NCBI RefSeq assembly: GCF_014648775.1
Contig: NZ_BMRT01000002.1
Coordinates: 186,001-250,000, forward strand
From: Streptomyces abikoensis
Lineage (GTDB): Bacteria > Actinomycetota > Actinomycetes > Streptomycetales > Streptomycetaceae
Reading direction: 5' to 3'
Length of the DNA: 64,000 bases
Positions 1 to 8,723 of this stretch are shown here, piece by piece. The notes beneath the pieces were generated by a model. That model worked only from the letters and a program-made list of their open reading frames with translations. It searched no databases and was not told the DNA's origin. The position numbers and the translations under genes are program-made. Positions within the stretch are counted from its first letter, which is position 1. Every line of letters starts with the position of its first letter.

Positions 1-1
1 G

Positions 2-763
2 GGCGAGGTCTTCGGCCTCCTGGGCCCCAACGGCGCGGGCAAGACGACCACGATCCGCGCGATCACCACGCTGCTGCCCGTCCCGCCGGGCGTCGTCGAG
101 GTCTTCGGGCACGACGCGGCCCGGCAGAAGATGGCCGTCCGGCGGCTGCTCGGCTACGTGCCCCAGCAGTTGTCCGCCGACGCCGGCCTCACCGGCCACG
201 AGAACGTGGCCCTCTTCGCCCGGGTCTTCGACGTCCCCCGCCGCGAACGCGCCGCGCGCGTCGCGCAGGCGCTGGACGCGGTCGGCCTGACCGACGCCGC
301 GCAGCGGTCCGCCGGGACGTACTCGGGCGGCATGGTCCGCCGCCTCGAACTCGCCCAGGCCCTGGTGAGCGCCCCGCGCCTGCTGATCCTGGACGAGCCG
401 ACCATCGGCATGGACCCGATCGCCCGCGACAGCGTCTGGGAGCGCATCTCCGACATCCGCGCGGGCACGGGCATGACCGTGCTGGTGACCACCCACTCCA
501 TGGAGGAGGCCGACCAGCGCTGCGACCGGCTGGCGCTGATGCACCGGGGGCGCGTCCGGGCCCTGGGCACGCCCGAGGAGCTCAAGGCCGAACTGATCGC
601 CCACCGCCGGGAGTCCGGCGACGCGGATCCGCGGCCGCCCTCCCTGGAGGACGTCTTCCGGCACTTCGCGGGCAGCGGCCTGGGCGACCCGGGCCCCGAC
701 GAGCAGCGAGGGGAGTTCAGCGATGTCCGCCGTACCCGCCACACCGCGTCCCGCGTCGGCTGA
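2..763 (+). CDS. ABC transporter ATP-binding protein, DrrA-like (5' truncated by window)
   Basis: This is the ATP-hydrolysing subunit of a two-gene ABC-2 export system. The 5' end lies outside the window, so about 253 residues are visible and no start can be chosen. Walker A (GPNGAGKT) is at visible residues 8-15, the signature YSGGM near 107, Walker B (LLILDEPT) near 127 and the switch histidine in THSMEE near 165; all are intact. The arrangement and the tail after the nucleotide-binding domain fit the daunorubicin-resistance type (DrrA) that powers export of drugs or secondary metabolites. The substrate cannot be read from sequence. The last 41 bases overlap the permease gene, which implies translational coupling. 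Confidence 0.93.
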   Translation, partial: GEVFGLLGPNGAGKTTTIRAITTLLPVPPGVVEVFGHDAARQKMAVRRLLGYVPQQLSADAGLTGHENVALFARVFDVPRRERAARVAQALDAVGLTDAAQRSAGTYSGGMVRRLELAQALVSAPRLLILDEPTIGMDPIARDSVWERISDIRAGTGMTVLVTTHSMEEADQRCDRLALMHRGRVRALGTPEELKAELIAHRRESGDADPRPPSLEDVFRHFAGSGLGDPGPDEQRGEFSDVRRTRHTASRVG

Positions 764-1601
764 CGCCGTGCCGGACGGGCCCGTCGCCCCCGACCAGCGG
801 TTCGCGCTGCTGCTGGCCCCGCCGCGCGCCCGCGGCGGGCTGCGGGTCGTCCCGGCCCGGGTGGTCGCGATGTGCGCGGTCGAACTGCAGAAGCTGCGGC
901 ACGACCGCACGGAGCTCTACACCCGGGCCGTCCAGCCGGCGCTCTGGCTGCTGATCTTCGGCGAGACCTTCACGCGGATGCACGTCATCCCCACGGGAAA
1001 CGTCCCGTACATCGACTACCTCGCCCCCGGGATCATCGCCCAGTCGGCGATGTTCATCGCCATCTTCTACGGCATCATGATCATCTGGGAGCGGGACTCC
1101 GGCGTCCTCACCAAGCTCCTGGTCACCCCCACGCCCAGGGCGGCGCTGGTGACGGGCAAGGCCTTCGCGTCCGGGGTGAAGGCGGTGATCCAGGCCGTGG
1201 TCGTGATCGTGATCGCCGCGGCGCTGGGCGTCGCGCTCACCTGGAACCCGCTGCGGCTGCTGGGCGCTCTCGTGGTCGTCCTGCTCGGCTCGGCCTTCTT
1301 CGCCTGCCTCTCGATGGCGATCGCCGGGATCGTGCTCACCCGCGACCGTCTCATGGGCATCGGCCAGGCCATCACCATGCCGCTGTTCTTCGGCTCCAAC
1401 GCCCTCTACCCGGTGGACGTGATGCCCGGCTGGCTGCGGGCGTTCAGCGCCGTGAACCCGCTCAGCTACCAGGTGGACGCCCTGCGCGGGCTGCTCATCG
1501 GCACCCACGCCCACCTCCTCGCCGACTTCGCCGTCCTCACCGTCGCCGCGCTCCTGGGCATCGCCGCGGCGGCCTCCCTGCTGGGCCGGCTGGCCCGCTG
1601 A
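723..1601 (+). CDS. ABC-2 type transporter permease, DrrB-like
   Basis: This is the membrane partner of the preceding ATPase, 292 residues, which is normal for DrrB-like ABC-2 permeases. A soluble N-terminal tail of about 60 residues is followed by roughly six hydrophobic segments, starting around LWLLIFGETF and ending in a run near VLTVAALLGIAAAASLL. The family-typical stretch PLFFGSNALYPVDVMPGWL lies near residue 220. The ATG at 723 follows a GGGGAG ribosome site and sits inside the end of the ATPase gene, so both subunits are probably made from one message. Efflux is inferred from the family; the transported compound is unknown. Confidence 0.92.
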   Translation: MSAVPATPRPASADAVPDGPVAPDQRFALLLAPPRARGGLRVVPARVVAMCAVELQKLRHDRTELYTRAVQPALWLLIFGETFTRMHVIPTGNVPYIDYLAPGIIAQSAMFIAIFYGIMIIWERDSGVLTKLLVTPTPRAALVTGKAFASGVKAVIQAVVVIVIAAALGVALTWNPLRLLGALVVVLLGSAFFACLSMAIAGIVLTRDRLMGIGQAITMPLFFGSNALYPVDVMPGWLRAFSAVNPLSYQVDALRGLLIGTHAHLLADFAVLTVAALLGIAAAASLLGRLAR

Positions 1602-1602
1602 G

Positions 1603-2508
1603 CTACGGGCGGGCGCCGCCGGACGCACCGGGTGCGGCGGGCGGGTGGGCGTGCCCGGTGAAGACGCGTTCCAGCGCGCCCCATCCGGTGTCGTGGGCGC
1701 GCTCGGCGGCCTCGGCCCTCCCGCCGCCCCGGATGCCGAACAGCCGCTTGGCGAAGAGCAGATACAGCACGACGGCCAGGTTGATGACCAGCGTCAGGAC
1801 CTTGGTGGCGCTGATCCGCCCGGTGAGCTCGTACACCTCCGGCACCAGCAGCACCTACGTCGCCACGAAGGTCAGGTATTCCGCCCACCGCTTCGCGTAC
1901 CAGAGCCCCACGGCCTCGACCCCTTCGAGGAGCGCGTACGCCGCCAGGACCAGGCCGACGAGCCAGAGCGTGGCGGCGTGCGCGGCGAAGGCCCTGTCGA
2001 GGTCCTTGAGCAGCCCGTGGTTCGCCATCCCGCTCGGCCCTCCGACGCCGTTCTGGATGGCGTCGACGATCCGGTAGAACGGCTTCTGGAGCCGGCCGCG
2101 CTCATGGGCGAACACGAAGACGGCGGCGGCGAGCACGGCCAGAACGGCGAAGTGCACCATCCGGTCGACGGCGATCAGCCGCAGGACGTACCGGTCCCGC
2201 AGCGGCCTGCCCCGCAGCGGGAGCGCGATCTCCGCCCGGGCGGGCGGGAACTCCCGCGCCGGCGAGGCGGGCGCGGGCAGCGGCAGCCACGCGTCACAGC
2301 GCAGGCAGCGGTGCCAGCGCGCCCCGTCGGCCGTCTCGCGGACGACGAGCGCGTCCTCGTGGCGCACGGCGGCCGCGTCGGTGCCGACGAGGCGGTGCCC
2401 GTGGAGGGCGCAGTCGATCAGCTCGTAGACGGGGGCGCGGCGACGTCGGCGCGGCCCGGGGTGGGGGTGCGCGCCGGGAGCGGGTACGAGGGCGGGCTTT
2501 TCCGTCAC
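1603..2508 (-). pseudogene. DUF2127 membrane protein interrupted by an in-frame amber codon
   Basis: Two open stretches in one frame join into a protein of about 300 residues. The first 217 codons end at TAG (1855-1857) and the same frame resumes at once with VLLVPEVYELTG, which continues the membrane domain. The soluble N-terminus has a CLRC pair that could bind metal. The C-terminal half has about four hydrophobic segments and the pattern I associate with DUF2127 (AEYLTFVAT, then VLLVPEVYEL). A serine TCG to TAG change would explain the break with one substitution. No frameshift is seen on either side, so the lesion is recent, an assembly error, or a readthrough site. Function of the family is unknown. 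Confidence 0.8.
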
Positions 2509-2712
2509 GGTCGTGGAGTATGCCCGGGTCCGGCGGTGCTACGCCCACGGGTGCGCAAACGGTGGGCGAGCCGACCGGGCACCGGCTATCTACCGTTCGA
2601 GTGAACCGACATGAGCGTTCGTGCCGTCAGAACGCCGAAGGCGTCCCTGTACCGTAGCGGCGGCGGATTTCCCGGGCGGACGGTCCCGGCGGACGACGGA
2701 GGCGGAGAGACC

Positions 2713-3228
2713 TTGAACGATCCCGGCCGGACCGAGGCGTACACGGCCGAGGACCGCGCGACCATGACCGGGCCCGCGTGCGCGTTCCTCGACCAGTGGC
2801 TGGCCACCATGGACACCGCGCTGGCGGAGTGGCGCCGGGCCCATCTCCCGGCCGGTTTCCCCTTCGACTTCGGCCTGGATTCGCTGGACGCGCTGGAGCC
2901 GCTGCTGCTGTCGCGCTTCCCGGACCGGGCCGCCATCGACGCCGCGTCCAACGCGGACTTCACGACCGGCGCCGTGCGCTACATCGGCGAGACGCTGCTG
3001 CGCGCGGTGCCCGCCCGGTGGGGCTACGAGGACCGCGGCCCGGAGGACACCCACCGGTACAACCGGGTCCCGGTCGTCCGCTCCAACACCCCCGCCGCCT
3101 TCATGGAGGCGGTGGCGCCCCACCTGGCCCTCCACGTGCTGGTCCGCGACCGGGGGCTGGGGACGCTGCGGCAGTTCACCGGCCCGCTCCTCGACGCCCA
3201 CGAAGCGGCGGAACTCGCGGGCGGCTGA
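2713..3228 (+). CDS. hypothetical protein, acidic and soluble
   Basis: A protein of 171 residues with no family I recognise. It looks soluble and mostly helical, with no signal peptide or membrane segment. I chose the TTG at 2713 because GGAG lies five bases upstream (2704-2707); an ATG at 2611 in the same frame would add 34 residues of low-complexity sequence without a clear ribosome site, and an ATG at 2764 is also possible. The next gene is convergent and begins its 3' end five bases away, so no terminator space exists between them. Codon use matches the neighbours, so it is likely a genuine gene. Confidence 0.7.
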   Translation: MNDPGRTEAYTAEDRATMTGPACAFLDQWLATMDTALAEWRRAHLPAGFPFDFGLDSLDALEPLLLSRFPDRAAIDAASNADFTTGAVRYIGETLLRAVPARWGYEDRGPEDTHRYNRVPVVRSNTPAAFMEAVAPHLALHVLVRDRGLGTLRQFTGPLLDAHEAAELAGG

Positions 3229-3232
3229 ACCG

Positions 3233-3517
3233 TCACCGGGCCGTGTACGTCAGGCAGTCCGCCGCGTCCTGGAGGGCGGCCACCGTGATGCCGGGCGCCT
3301 GGCACTCGAGCCCGACGTTGTGGAGGCACCCGGCCATGTGGCAGGCGCCCACCCGCCCCACGGCGGAGGTGTCGCCTCCCTTGACCGGGTGCACGAAGAA
3401 CGTGTCGCAGCGCGCGCGGGTCGCGTCGCCCACGGTGATGGCCAGGGCATGGCAGGCGCTGTCCTCGTTGTACGCGCACTCGCCGACCTCGCACACGGCC
3501 ACCTGGGGCATCTCCAC
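3233..3517 (-). CDS. DUF1540 domain protein with two cysteine-rich repeats
   Basis: A 94-residue protein with two copies of a cysteine motif. The first has C-x4-C-x7-C followed by CDTFF, the second C-x3-C-x7-C plus a late cysteine, which is the DUF1540 layout and suggests a small metal-binding protein. Start is GTG at 3517, six bases after GGAG; an ATG two codons later is the alternative. The function of DUF1540 proteins is not established. It stands alone, convergent with the gene to its left, and about 120 bp separate it from the epimerase gene transcribed in the same direction. Confidence 0.85.
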   Translation of the reverse strand: MEMPQVAVCEVGECAYNEDSACHALAITVGDATRARCDTFFVHPVKGGDTSAVGRVGACHMAGCLHNVGLECQAPGITVAALQDAADCLTYTAR

Positions 3518-3638
3518 AGCGCTCTCCTCGTTCCTGGGGGTTCGCGCCTGATGCCTTCCTCGGGCATGAGGTCATGACACCGCCCGTCCCGTCCGTTCAC
3601 CCGGAAGCCGGGGCCGGGCGGTCCGGTCGGCGGTCCTG

Positions 3639-4619
3639 TCAGCGGTCCTCTCGCGCCAGCAGTTCCCTCTCCTGTTCGGGGCTGAATCCGCGCCGGAGCG
3701 GGGGCAGACCGCGGGCGCGGTCCCAGGCGAGGACGTCGGCCGCCGTCACCTCCAGCGGGGTCGCGGGCAGGCCCGCCGCGCGGGCGCGGGCCGGGCTGCG
3801 CTGCTGGGACGGCCAGTCCGGGCGCAGGAGGGGGAAGAGGGGTGGGAGCTCTTCGGGGGCCACCGTCACCGGGACGATCTCGACCCGTGTCCCGGCCACG
3901 CGGGCGCAGGTGCGGATGAGCCCGCCGAGCGTGGTGGGTTCGGCGGGGCCCACGGCGTGGAACGCGCCGGGGCGGTCGTCGGCGAGCAGCCGGCCGACGA
4001 GGCGGGCCAGGTCGCGCGAGTCGACGATCTGGACCGGCTGGGCGGGGTCGGTGGGCAGGGCGACGCGGCCGCCGAGGGCGGCCCGCCGCACCCAGTGGGT
4101 GAAGGTGTCCGACGGGTCGTGGGGGCCCGCGACCTTGCCCGGCCGGACGATCGTGGCCCGGGTGCCGTACCGGGCCAGGACGTCGTCCTCGCAGGCGACC
4201 TTGCACGGGCCGTACGTGGAGTTGTCGAGCACCTCGGTGTCGCGCACGGGCGGGCGGCGCGGGGTGTCCTCGTCGGAGCCGGGCCGCAGGCCCGTGTTGT
4301 CGTAGACGGCGTGGCTGGAGATGAACAGGTACCGGCCGACGCGGTCGCCCAGCGCGTCCATGGCCTGGCCGACGTGGCGGGGGACGAAGCCGCTGACGTC
4401 CACCACCGCGTCCCAACGGCCGTCGCGCAGCGCGGCGTAGTCGCCGGTGTCGCGGTCGCCGATGAGCCGGGTCAGCCCGGGGAACAGGTCGGTGCCCGTC
4501 CTGCCCCGGCCGAACAGGGTCACCCGGGCGCCGGCGCGCAGGGCGTCCTCCACGATCGCGCGGCCCACGAACGACGTGCCGCCGAGCACGAGGATGTTCA
4601 TGTCCATGGCGTGGTCCAT
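3639..4619 (-). CDS. NAD(P)-dependent epimerase/dehydratase (extended SDR)
   Basis: A 326-residue extended short-chain dehydrogenase. The N-terminal Rossmann motif LVLGGTSFVG begins at about residue 9, the serine of FISSHAVYD lies near the middle and YGPCK supplies the catalytic Y-x3-K. After the Rossmann half comes VRPGKVAGPHDPSD, typical of sugar-epimerase-like proteins related to isoflavone or nucleotide-sugar enzymes. I place the start at ATG 4619; a second ATG at 4601 would begin directly before the nucleotide-binding strand, and an upstream ATG at 4655 adds an unlikely arginine-rich tail. The substrate is unknown and the neighbours do not reveal a pathway. Confidence 0.85.
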   Translation of the reverse strand: MDHAMDMNILVLGGTSFVGRAIVEDALRAGARVTLFGRGRTGTDLFPGLTRLIGDRDTGDYAALRDGRWDAVVDVSGFVPRHVGQAMDALGDRVGRYLFISSHAVYDNTGLRPGSDEDTPRRPPVRDTEVLDNSTYGPCKVACEDDVLARYGTRATIVRPGKVAGPHDPSDTFTHWVRRAALGGRVALPTDPAQPVQIVDSRDLARLVGRLLADDRPGAFHAVGPAEPTTLGGLIRTCARVAGTRVEIVPVTVAPEELPPLFPLLRPDWPSQQRSPARARAAGLPATPLEVTAADVLAWDRARGLPPLRRGFSPEQERELLAREDR

Positions 4620-4677
4620 GGCCGTCGACCCTACCCGGCGGGGTCGCGGGCGCAAACCGCCGGGCGGGCACGGGTGT

Positions 4678-5334
4678 TCACCGCGCGCGGCGCCGGAGGG
4701 CGATGACGTTGTCGGTGACGGTGGCCGTTCGTCCGTCGGGCCCGGTGACCTGGCGGGCGGGGGCGTCCAGGCGCTCGGTGTGCCACTCGTCGAGTGCGAG
4801 GCCCAGCGCGGCGAGTTCCTCTTCCGGGGTGGGGACGGCGTCCTCGTGGGGGTGCCAGGACCACGGGGGGACGGTGGCGTGGGTGACGACGAGCAGGAGG
4901 CCGCCGGGCGCGACCTCCTCCGCGACCGCGCGCAGGATCCGTTCGCGGGGCAGTTCCACGTTCGACTGGAAGAACTGGGCGGAGACCAGGTCGAAGGGGC
5001 CGTCGGGGAGGGTGCGGGCCAGGTCGTGCCGCTGGAAGTCGATCCGGTCCGCGACGCCCGCCTCGGCCGCGTGGCCCGCGGCCCGCTCCAGGGCGGTGGC
5101 GGCCACGTCGGCGGCGGTCACCCGCCAGCCGCGCCGGGCCAGCCAGACCGCGTCGGCGCCCTCGCCGCAGCCCAGGTCCAGGGCCGTGCCCGCCGGCAGC
5201 GGCTCGACGACGTCGACGAGGACCGGGTTCGCCCGGCCGCTCCACACGCGTGCGCGCTCCTGGTAGCGCCGCTCCCAGTACTCGGCGGGGTCGACGTTCT
5301 CGGCCTGGTGGTGCCGGTGCTCGCTGATGCTCAT
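4678..5334 (-). CDS. class I SAM-dependent methyltransferase
   Basis: A 218-residue methyltransferase. The SAM-binding glycine loop LDLGCGEGADAVWLA is near residue 51, followed by the acidic end of strand 2 (VTAADVAATAL) and the motif FDLVSAQFF, as in small-molecule methyltransferases of the thiopurine/TehB-like group. The ATG at 5334 is preceded by GGAGG. It is transcribed divergently from an XRE-cupin regulator with about 90 bp between starts, and a TTGCCG/CGGCAA inverted repeat in that gap could let the regulator control both. The methyl acceptor is not predictable. Confidence 0.88.
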   Translation of the reverse strand: MSISEHRHHQAENVDPAEYWERRYQERARVWSGRANPVLVDVVEPLPAGTALDLGCGEGADAVWLARRGWRVTAADVAATALERAAGHAAEAGVADRIDFQRHDLARTLPDGPFDLVSAQFFQSNVELPRERILRAVAEEVAPGGLLLVVTHATVPPWSWHPHEDAVPTPEEELAALGLALDEWHTERLDAPARQVTGPDGRTATVTDNVIALRRRAR

Positions 5335-5385
5335 CGGGAGTCCTCCCTCTCGGTTCCCCGTGAGCCTCGCCCGGACCCCACCCGC

Positions 5386-5416
5386 TTGACAAAAATTCTT
5401 GCCGGATCGGCAAATA
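5386..5416 (+). promoter_or_regulatory. putative promoter and operator for the XRE-cupin regulator
   Basis: TTGACA occurs at 5386-5391 and an A-rich possible -10 at about 5409-5416. A perfect inverted repeat TTGCCG-GAT-CGGCAA spans 5399-5413 inside it. The downstream ATG is only a few bases further on, so the message may be leaderless. An operator for the adjacent regulator is an inference from position. Confidence 0.5.
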
Positions 5417-5421
5417 GGGGG

Positions 5422-6015
5422 ATGACCGACGACGACATTCCCCAGGTGCTCAGCGCTGTCGGCCCCCGGCTGCGGGCGCTGCGCCACGAGCGCGGGGTCA
5501 CCCTGGCGCGGCTGAGCGAGACCACCGGGATCTCGCTCAGCACCCTCTCCCGGCTGGAGGGCGGGCAGCGCAAGCCGACCCTCGAACTGCTGCTGCCGCT
5601 GGCCAAGGCCTACGGAGTCCAGCTGGACGAGCTGGTCGGCGCGCCGCCCACCGGCGACCCGCGCGTCCACCCCCGCCCGTTCACCCGGAACGGGAAGACC
5701 TTCATCCCGCTGACCCGCGACCTCGGCGGCGGACTGCGCGCCTTCAAGCACATCGTCCCGGCCAAGGCGACCAAGGACGTCCGGCCCGAGCAGAAGACCC
5801 ACGAGGGCTACGAGTGGCTGTACGTGCTGTCGGGGCGGCTGTGGCTGGCGCTCGGTGAGCACGATCTCGTCCTCACCGCCGGCGAGGCCGCCGAGTTCGA
5901 CACGCGCGTCCCCCACGGCTTCGCCAACGCCGGTGAGGAACCGGTGGAGTTCCTCAGCCTCTTCGGCCCGCAGGGCGAGCGCATGCACGTACGGGCCCGG
6001 CCCGGCGGCGCGTGA
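5422..6015 (+). CDS. XRE-family transcriptional regulator with C-terminal cupin domain
   Basis: A 197-residue regulator. Residues about 15-70 form a helix-turn-helix of the XRE type (LRALRHERGVTLARLSETTG, then LSTLSRLEGGQRKP). Residues about 110-185 form a cupin barrel with the motif HEGYEWLYVLSGRLWLALG and PHGFANAGEEPVEFLSL, as in sugar- or small-ligand-sensing regulators. No strong ribosome site with normal spacing precedes ATG 5422, while a TTGACA box lies 36 bases upstream, so leaderless translation is plausible. It is divergent from a methyltransferase that it may control. Confidence 0.9.
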   Translation: MTDDDIPQVLSAVGPRLRALRHERGVTLARLSETTGISLSTLSRLEGGQRKPTLELLLPLAKAYGVQLDELVGAPPTGDPRVHPRPFTRNGKTFIPLTRDLGGGLRAFKHIVPAKATKDVRPEQKTHEGYEWLYVLSGRLWLALGEHDLVLTAGEAAEFDTRVPHGFANAGEEPVEFLSLFGPQGERMHVRARPGGA

Positions 6016-6095
6016 CGGGCGCGCGGACCGGGCTACCCGCGCCCCGACGGGGGTAGAACCAACCCCGTCGGCGGCGGACGGGGGGAGTGGTGCGG

Positions 6096-7964
6096 GTGAA
6101 GTGGCGGGACCGGCTGCGGTACTGGTTCGACAGCACCATGGACCGGGGCACACCGGCCCTCATCGGCTGGCTGGCGCTGGCGTCGGTGGTGCTGGTCGGC
6201 GTCACGACCGTGCTGGTGGTGACCCTCACCGACGAGGACACCGAGGCCAACGGCGGCTGGGCGGGCGTGGCGTGGATGAGCATGCTGCGCACCCTGGACC
6301 CCGGCACCATGGGCGGGGACCACGGCGGATGGGTGTTCCTGGCGCTGATGCTGATGGCGACCATCGGGGGCATCTTCATCGTCAGCACCTTCATCGGTGT
6401 GCTCACCACGGGTCTGAACAACCGGATCCAGCAGTTGCGCAAGGGGCACTCGCAGATCATCGAGAGTGGCCACACCGTCGTCCTGGACTGGTCGGAGCAG
6501 GTCTTCACGGTGGTCGCCGAGCTGGTCGAGGCCAATCAGAGCGAGCGGCGCTCCTGTGTGGCCATCCTGGCGGACCGCGACAAGGTGGACATGGAGGAGC
6601 AGATCCGGCTGCGCGTCCCCGACACCCGCCGTACACAGGTGATCTGCCGGTCCGGCAATCCGCTGAAGCAGGCGGACCTCGAGCTGGTGAGCCCGGACAC
6701 GGCGAAGGCCGTCATCGTGCTGCCCTCGTTCTGCCCGGACAGCGACACCAGGGTGATCAAGACGCTGCTGATCCTCAACAACAGACAGTGGACCAGGGGC
6801 CGGCCACCGCTGATCGCGGCCGTGCAGGACGCGGGCAACCTCGCCGCCGCCCGGCTCGCGGCGGGGCCGAGCGGACTGGTGGTCGACGCGGACGACCTCG
6901 CCGTGCGACTGACCGTGCAGTCGCACCGGCAGTCCGGCCTGTCCACGGTCTGCAACGAATTACTGAGCTTCTACGGCAACGAGATCTACATCGTCGCGGA
7001 ACCGGCCCTCGCCGGGGTGGCCTTCGGCGACGCCCTCCACCACTACTCCCTCGGCGTGCCCATCGGCGTGGCCCGGGCGGACGGCCGGATCCTGCTGAAC
7101 CCACCCATGGACACCCTCATCGGCGCGGAGGACGCCGTCATCCTCGTGGCAGAGGACGACGAGTTCATCCGGCTCGCGGAAGAGCCGCCGCCGATCGTGG
7201 AGGAGGCTATCGCCAGGGGCGCCGGGCGGCCGCCGGCCCCCGACCGCACGCTGCTGATCGGCTGGAACTCCCGGGCTGAGAAGATCATCGAACTGCTGGA
7301 CCGGTTCACCCGCCCCGGCTCCGCCCTCGACGTGGCCTCCCCCGGCCGCCCGGCCGGCTTCGACGACCTGGCGCCGGAGCGCCTCGTGCTCGGGCACAAG
7401 CCCTGCGAGCCGACGAACAGGCGGTCGCTGGAGGGCCTCTCCCCGGGCGACTACCAGCACATCCTCCTCCTCTCGGACGAGACCGTGGACCCCGAACAGG
7501 CCGACAACCACACACTGGTGACGCTGCTCCACCTCCGGGACATCGAAGCCGGCCTCGGCGACCCGTACTCGATCGTCTCGGAGATGAACAACGACAGCAA
7601 CCGCGAGGTCGCCCAGGTCACCAAGGCCGACGACTTCATCGTCAGCAACAAGCTGATCTGTCTGCTGCTGACGCAACTGGCCGAGAACCAGCGGCTCTAC
7701 CGGGTGCTGCGCATCCTGCTCGACCCGGCCGGCTCGGAGATCTACCTCAAGCCGGCGGGCCACTATCTGGTCCCCGGCGCCGAGGCCACGTTCGCGACCG
7801 CCGTCGAGGCCGCCCGTAGGCGGGGCGAGGTCGCGATCGGCTACCGCCTCGGCCGGGACCGCGACACCGCGCCCTCCTACGGGGTGTGCCTCAACCCGTC
7901 CAGGACCGAGCCCTTGACCCTGCGCGAAGGGGACCAGATCGTCGTACTCGCGGAGGAGGGGTGA
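6096..7964 (+). CDS. CASTOR/POLLUX-like putative ion channel
   Basis: A protein of about 622 residues with two membrane segments near its N-terminus (around LIGWLALASVVLVGVTTVL and VFLALMLMATIGGIFIV) flanking a pore-like loop, then paired cytoplasmic nucleotide-binding (RCK/TrkA-like) domains. The sequence GHTVVLDWSEQV and the later LLIGWNSRAEKIIE mark the two regulatory halves, as in the plant CASTOR/POLLUX channels and their actinobacterial relatives. I prefer GTG 6096, eight bases after GGGGGAG; an in-frame GTG at 6087 overlaps that site. Codon 6960-6962 is TTA, so translation should depend on the bldA leucyl tRNA. Ion specificity is unknown. Confidence 0.85.
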   Translation: MKWRDRLRYWFDSTMDRGTPALIGWLALASVVLVGVTTVLVVTLTDEDTEANGGWAGVAWMSMLRTLDPGTMGGDHGGWVFLALMLMATIGGIFIVSTFIGVLTTGLNNRIQQLRKGHSQIIESGHTVVLDWSEQVFTVVAELVEANQSERRSCVAILADRDKVDMEEQIRLRVPDTRRTQVICRSGNPLKQADLELVSPDTAKAVIVLPSFCPDSDTRVIKTLLILNNRQWTRGRPPLIAAVQDAGNLAAARLAAGPSGLVVDADDLAVRLTVQSHRQSGLSTVCNELLSFYGNEIYIVAEPALAGVAFGDALHHYSLGVPIGVARADGRILLNPPMDTLIGAEDAVILVAEDDEFIRLAEEPPPIVEEAIARGAGRPPAPDRTLLIGWNSRAEKIIELLDRFTRPGSALDVASPGRPAGFDDLAPERLVLGHKPCEPTNRRSLEGLSPGDYQHILLLSDETVDPEQADNHTLVTLLHLRDIEAGLGDPYSIVSEMNNDSNREVAQVTKADDFIVSNKLICLLLTQLAENQRLYRVLRILLDPAGSEIYLKPAGHYLVPGAEATFATAVEAARRRGEVAIGYRLGRDRDTAPSYGVCLNPSRTEPLTLREGDQIVVLAEEG

Positions 7965-7999
7965 CAGGCGTGAAAATACTTCATTGCTTGCGCAAGTCG

Positions 8000-8025
8000 G
8001 GAACCATAGGTTTTGGCCTGGCGTT
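8000..8025 (+). promoter_or_regulatory. possible ECF-sigma-type promoter upstream of the TerD gene
   Basis: GGAACC at 8000-8005 and CGTT at 8022-8025 are separated by 16 bases, a spacing and sequence typical of promoters read by extracytoplasmic-function sigma factors. A small palindrome CTTGCGCAAG lies just upstream at 7987-7996. Confidence 0.4.
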
Positions 8026-8087
8026 ATGCGAAATGACAACACCGCGCGATGACAGCACGCGGTCCAGCGAACCCCCGGAGGAAGAAC

Positions 8088-8663
8088 ATGGCCGTGACCC
8101 TGGCCAAGGGCGGCAACGTCTCACTGAGCAAGGAGGCCCCGGGCCTGACGGCCGTGATGGTCGGGCTGGGCTGGGACGTGCGCACCACCACGGGCGCCGA
8201 CTACGACCTCGACGCCTCCGCCCTGCTGTGCGACACGGCCGGGAAGGTCCTCTCCGACGAGCACTTCGTGTTCTTCAACAACCTCCGCAGCCCCGAGGGC
8301 TCGGTGGTGCACTCCGGGGACAACCTCACCGGCGGCGGCGACGGGGACGACGAGCAGATCCAGGTCGCGCTGGGCCAGGTGCCGCCCGGGGTCGCCCGGA
8401 TCGTCTTCCCTGTGTCCATCTACGACGCCGACCAGCGCGGCCAGAGCTTCGGGCAGGTGCGCAACGCGTTCATCCGCGTGGTGAACCAGGCCGACGGCCG
8501 TGAGCTCGCCCGCTACGACCTCACCGAGGACGCCTCCACCGAGACGGCGATGGTCTTCGGCGAGCTCTACCGGCACGGCGCCGAGTGGAAGTTCCGGGCC
8601 ATCGGCCAGGGTTACGCCTCGGGGCTGGCGGGCATCGCCTCGGACTTCGGCGTCAACGTCTGA
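8088..8663 (+). CDS. TerD family protein
   Basis: A 191-residue protein of the TerD/stress family, full length for the family. Typical features are the N-terminal [11 protein letters not shown], the acidic calcium-binding stretch DYDLDAS near residue 40, [21 protein letters not shown], and a C-terminal [19 protein letters not shown]. These proteins bind calcium and are linked to tellurite and general stress resistance, though their biochemical role is unresolved. ATG 8088 follows GGAGGAAG with good spacing. Streptomyces genomes carry many paralogues; this copy is separate from a ter operon and has its own ECF-like promoter candidate upstream. Confidence 0.95.
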   Translation: MAVTLAKGGNVSLSKEAPGLTAVMVGLGWDVRTTTGADYDLDASALLCDTAGKVLSDEHFVFFNNLRSPEGSVVHSGDNLTGGGDGDDEQIQVALGQVPPGVARIVFPVSIYDADQRGQSFGQVRNAFIRVVNQADGRELARYDLTEDASTETAMVFGELYRHGAEWKFRAIGQGYASGLAGIASDFGVNV

Positions 8664-8723
8664 CGGTCAGTGGGAATCCCCGGCGCGGGTGATGCCCGGG
8701 GCGGGTGAGGAGGCGGACGGCGC

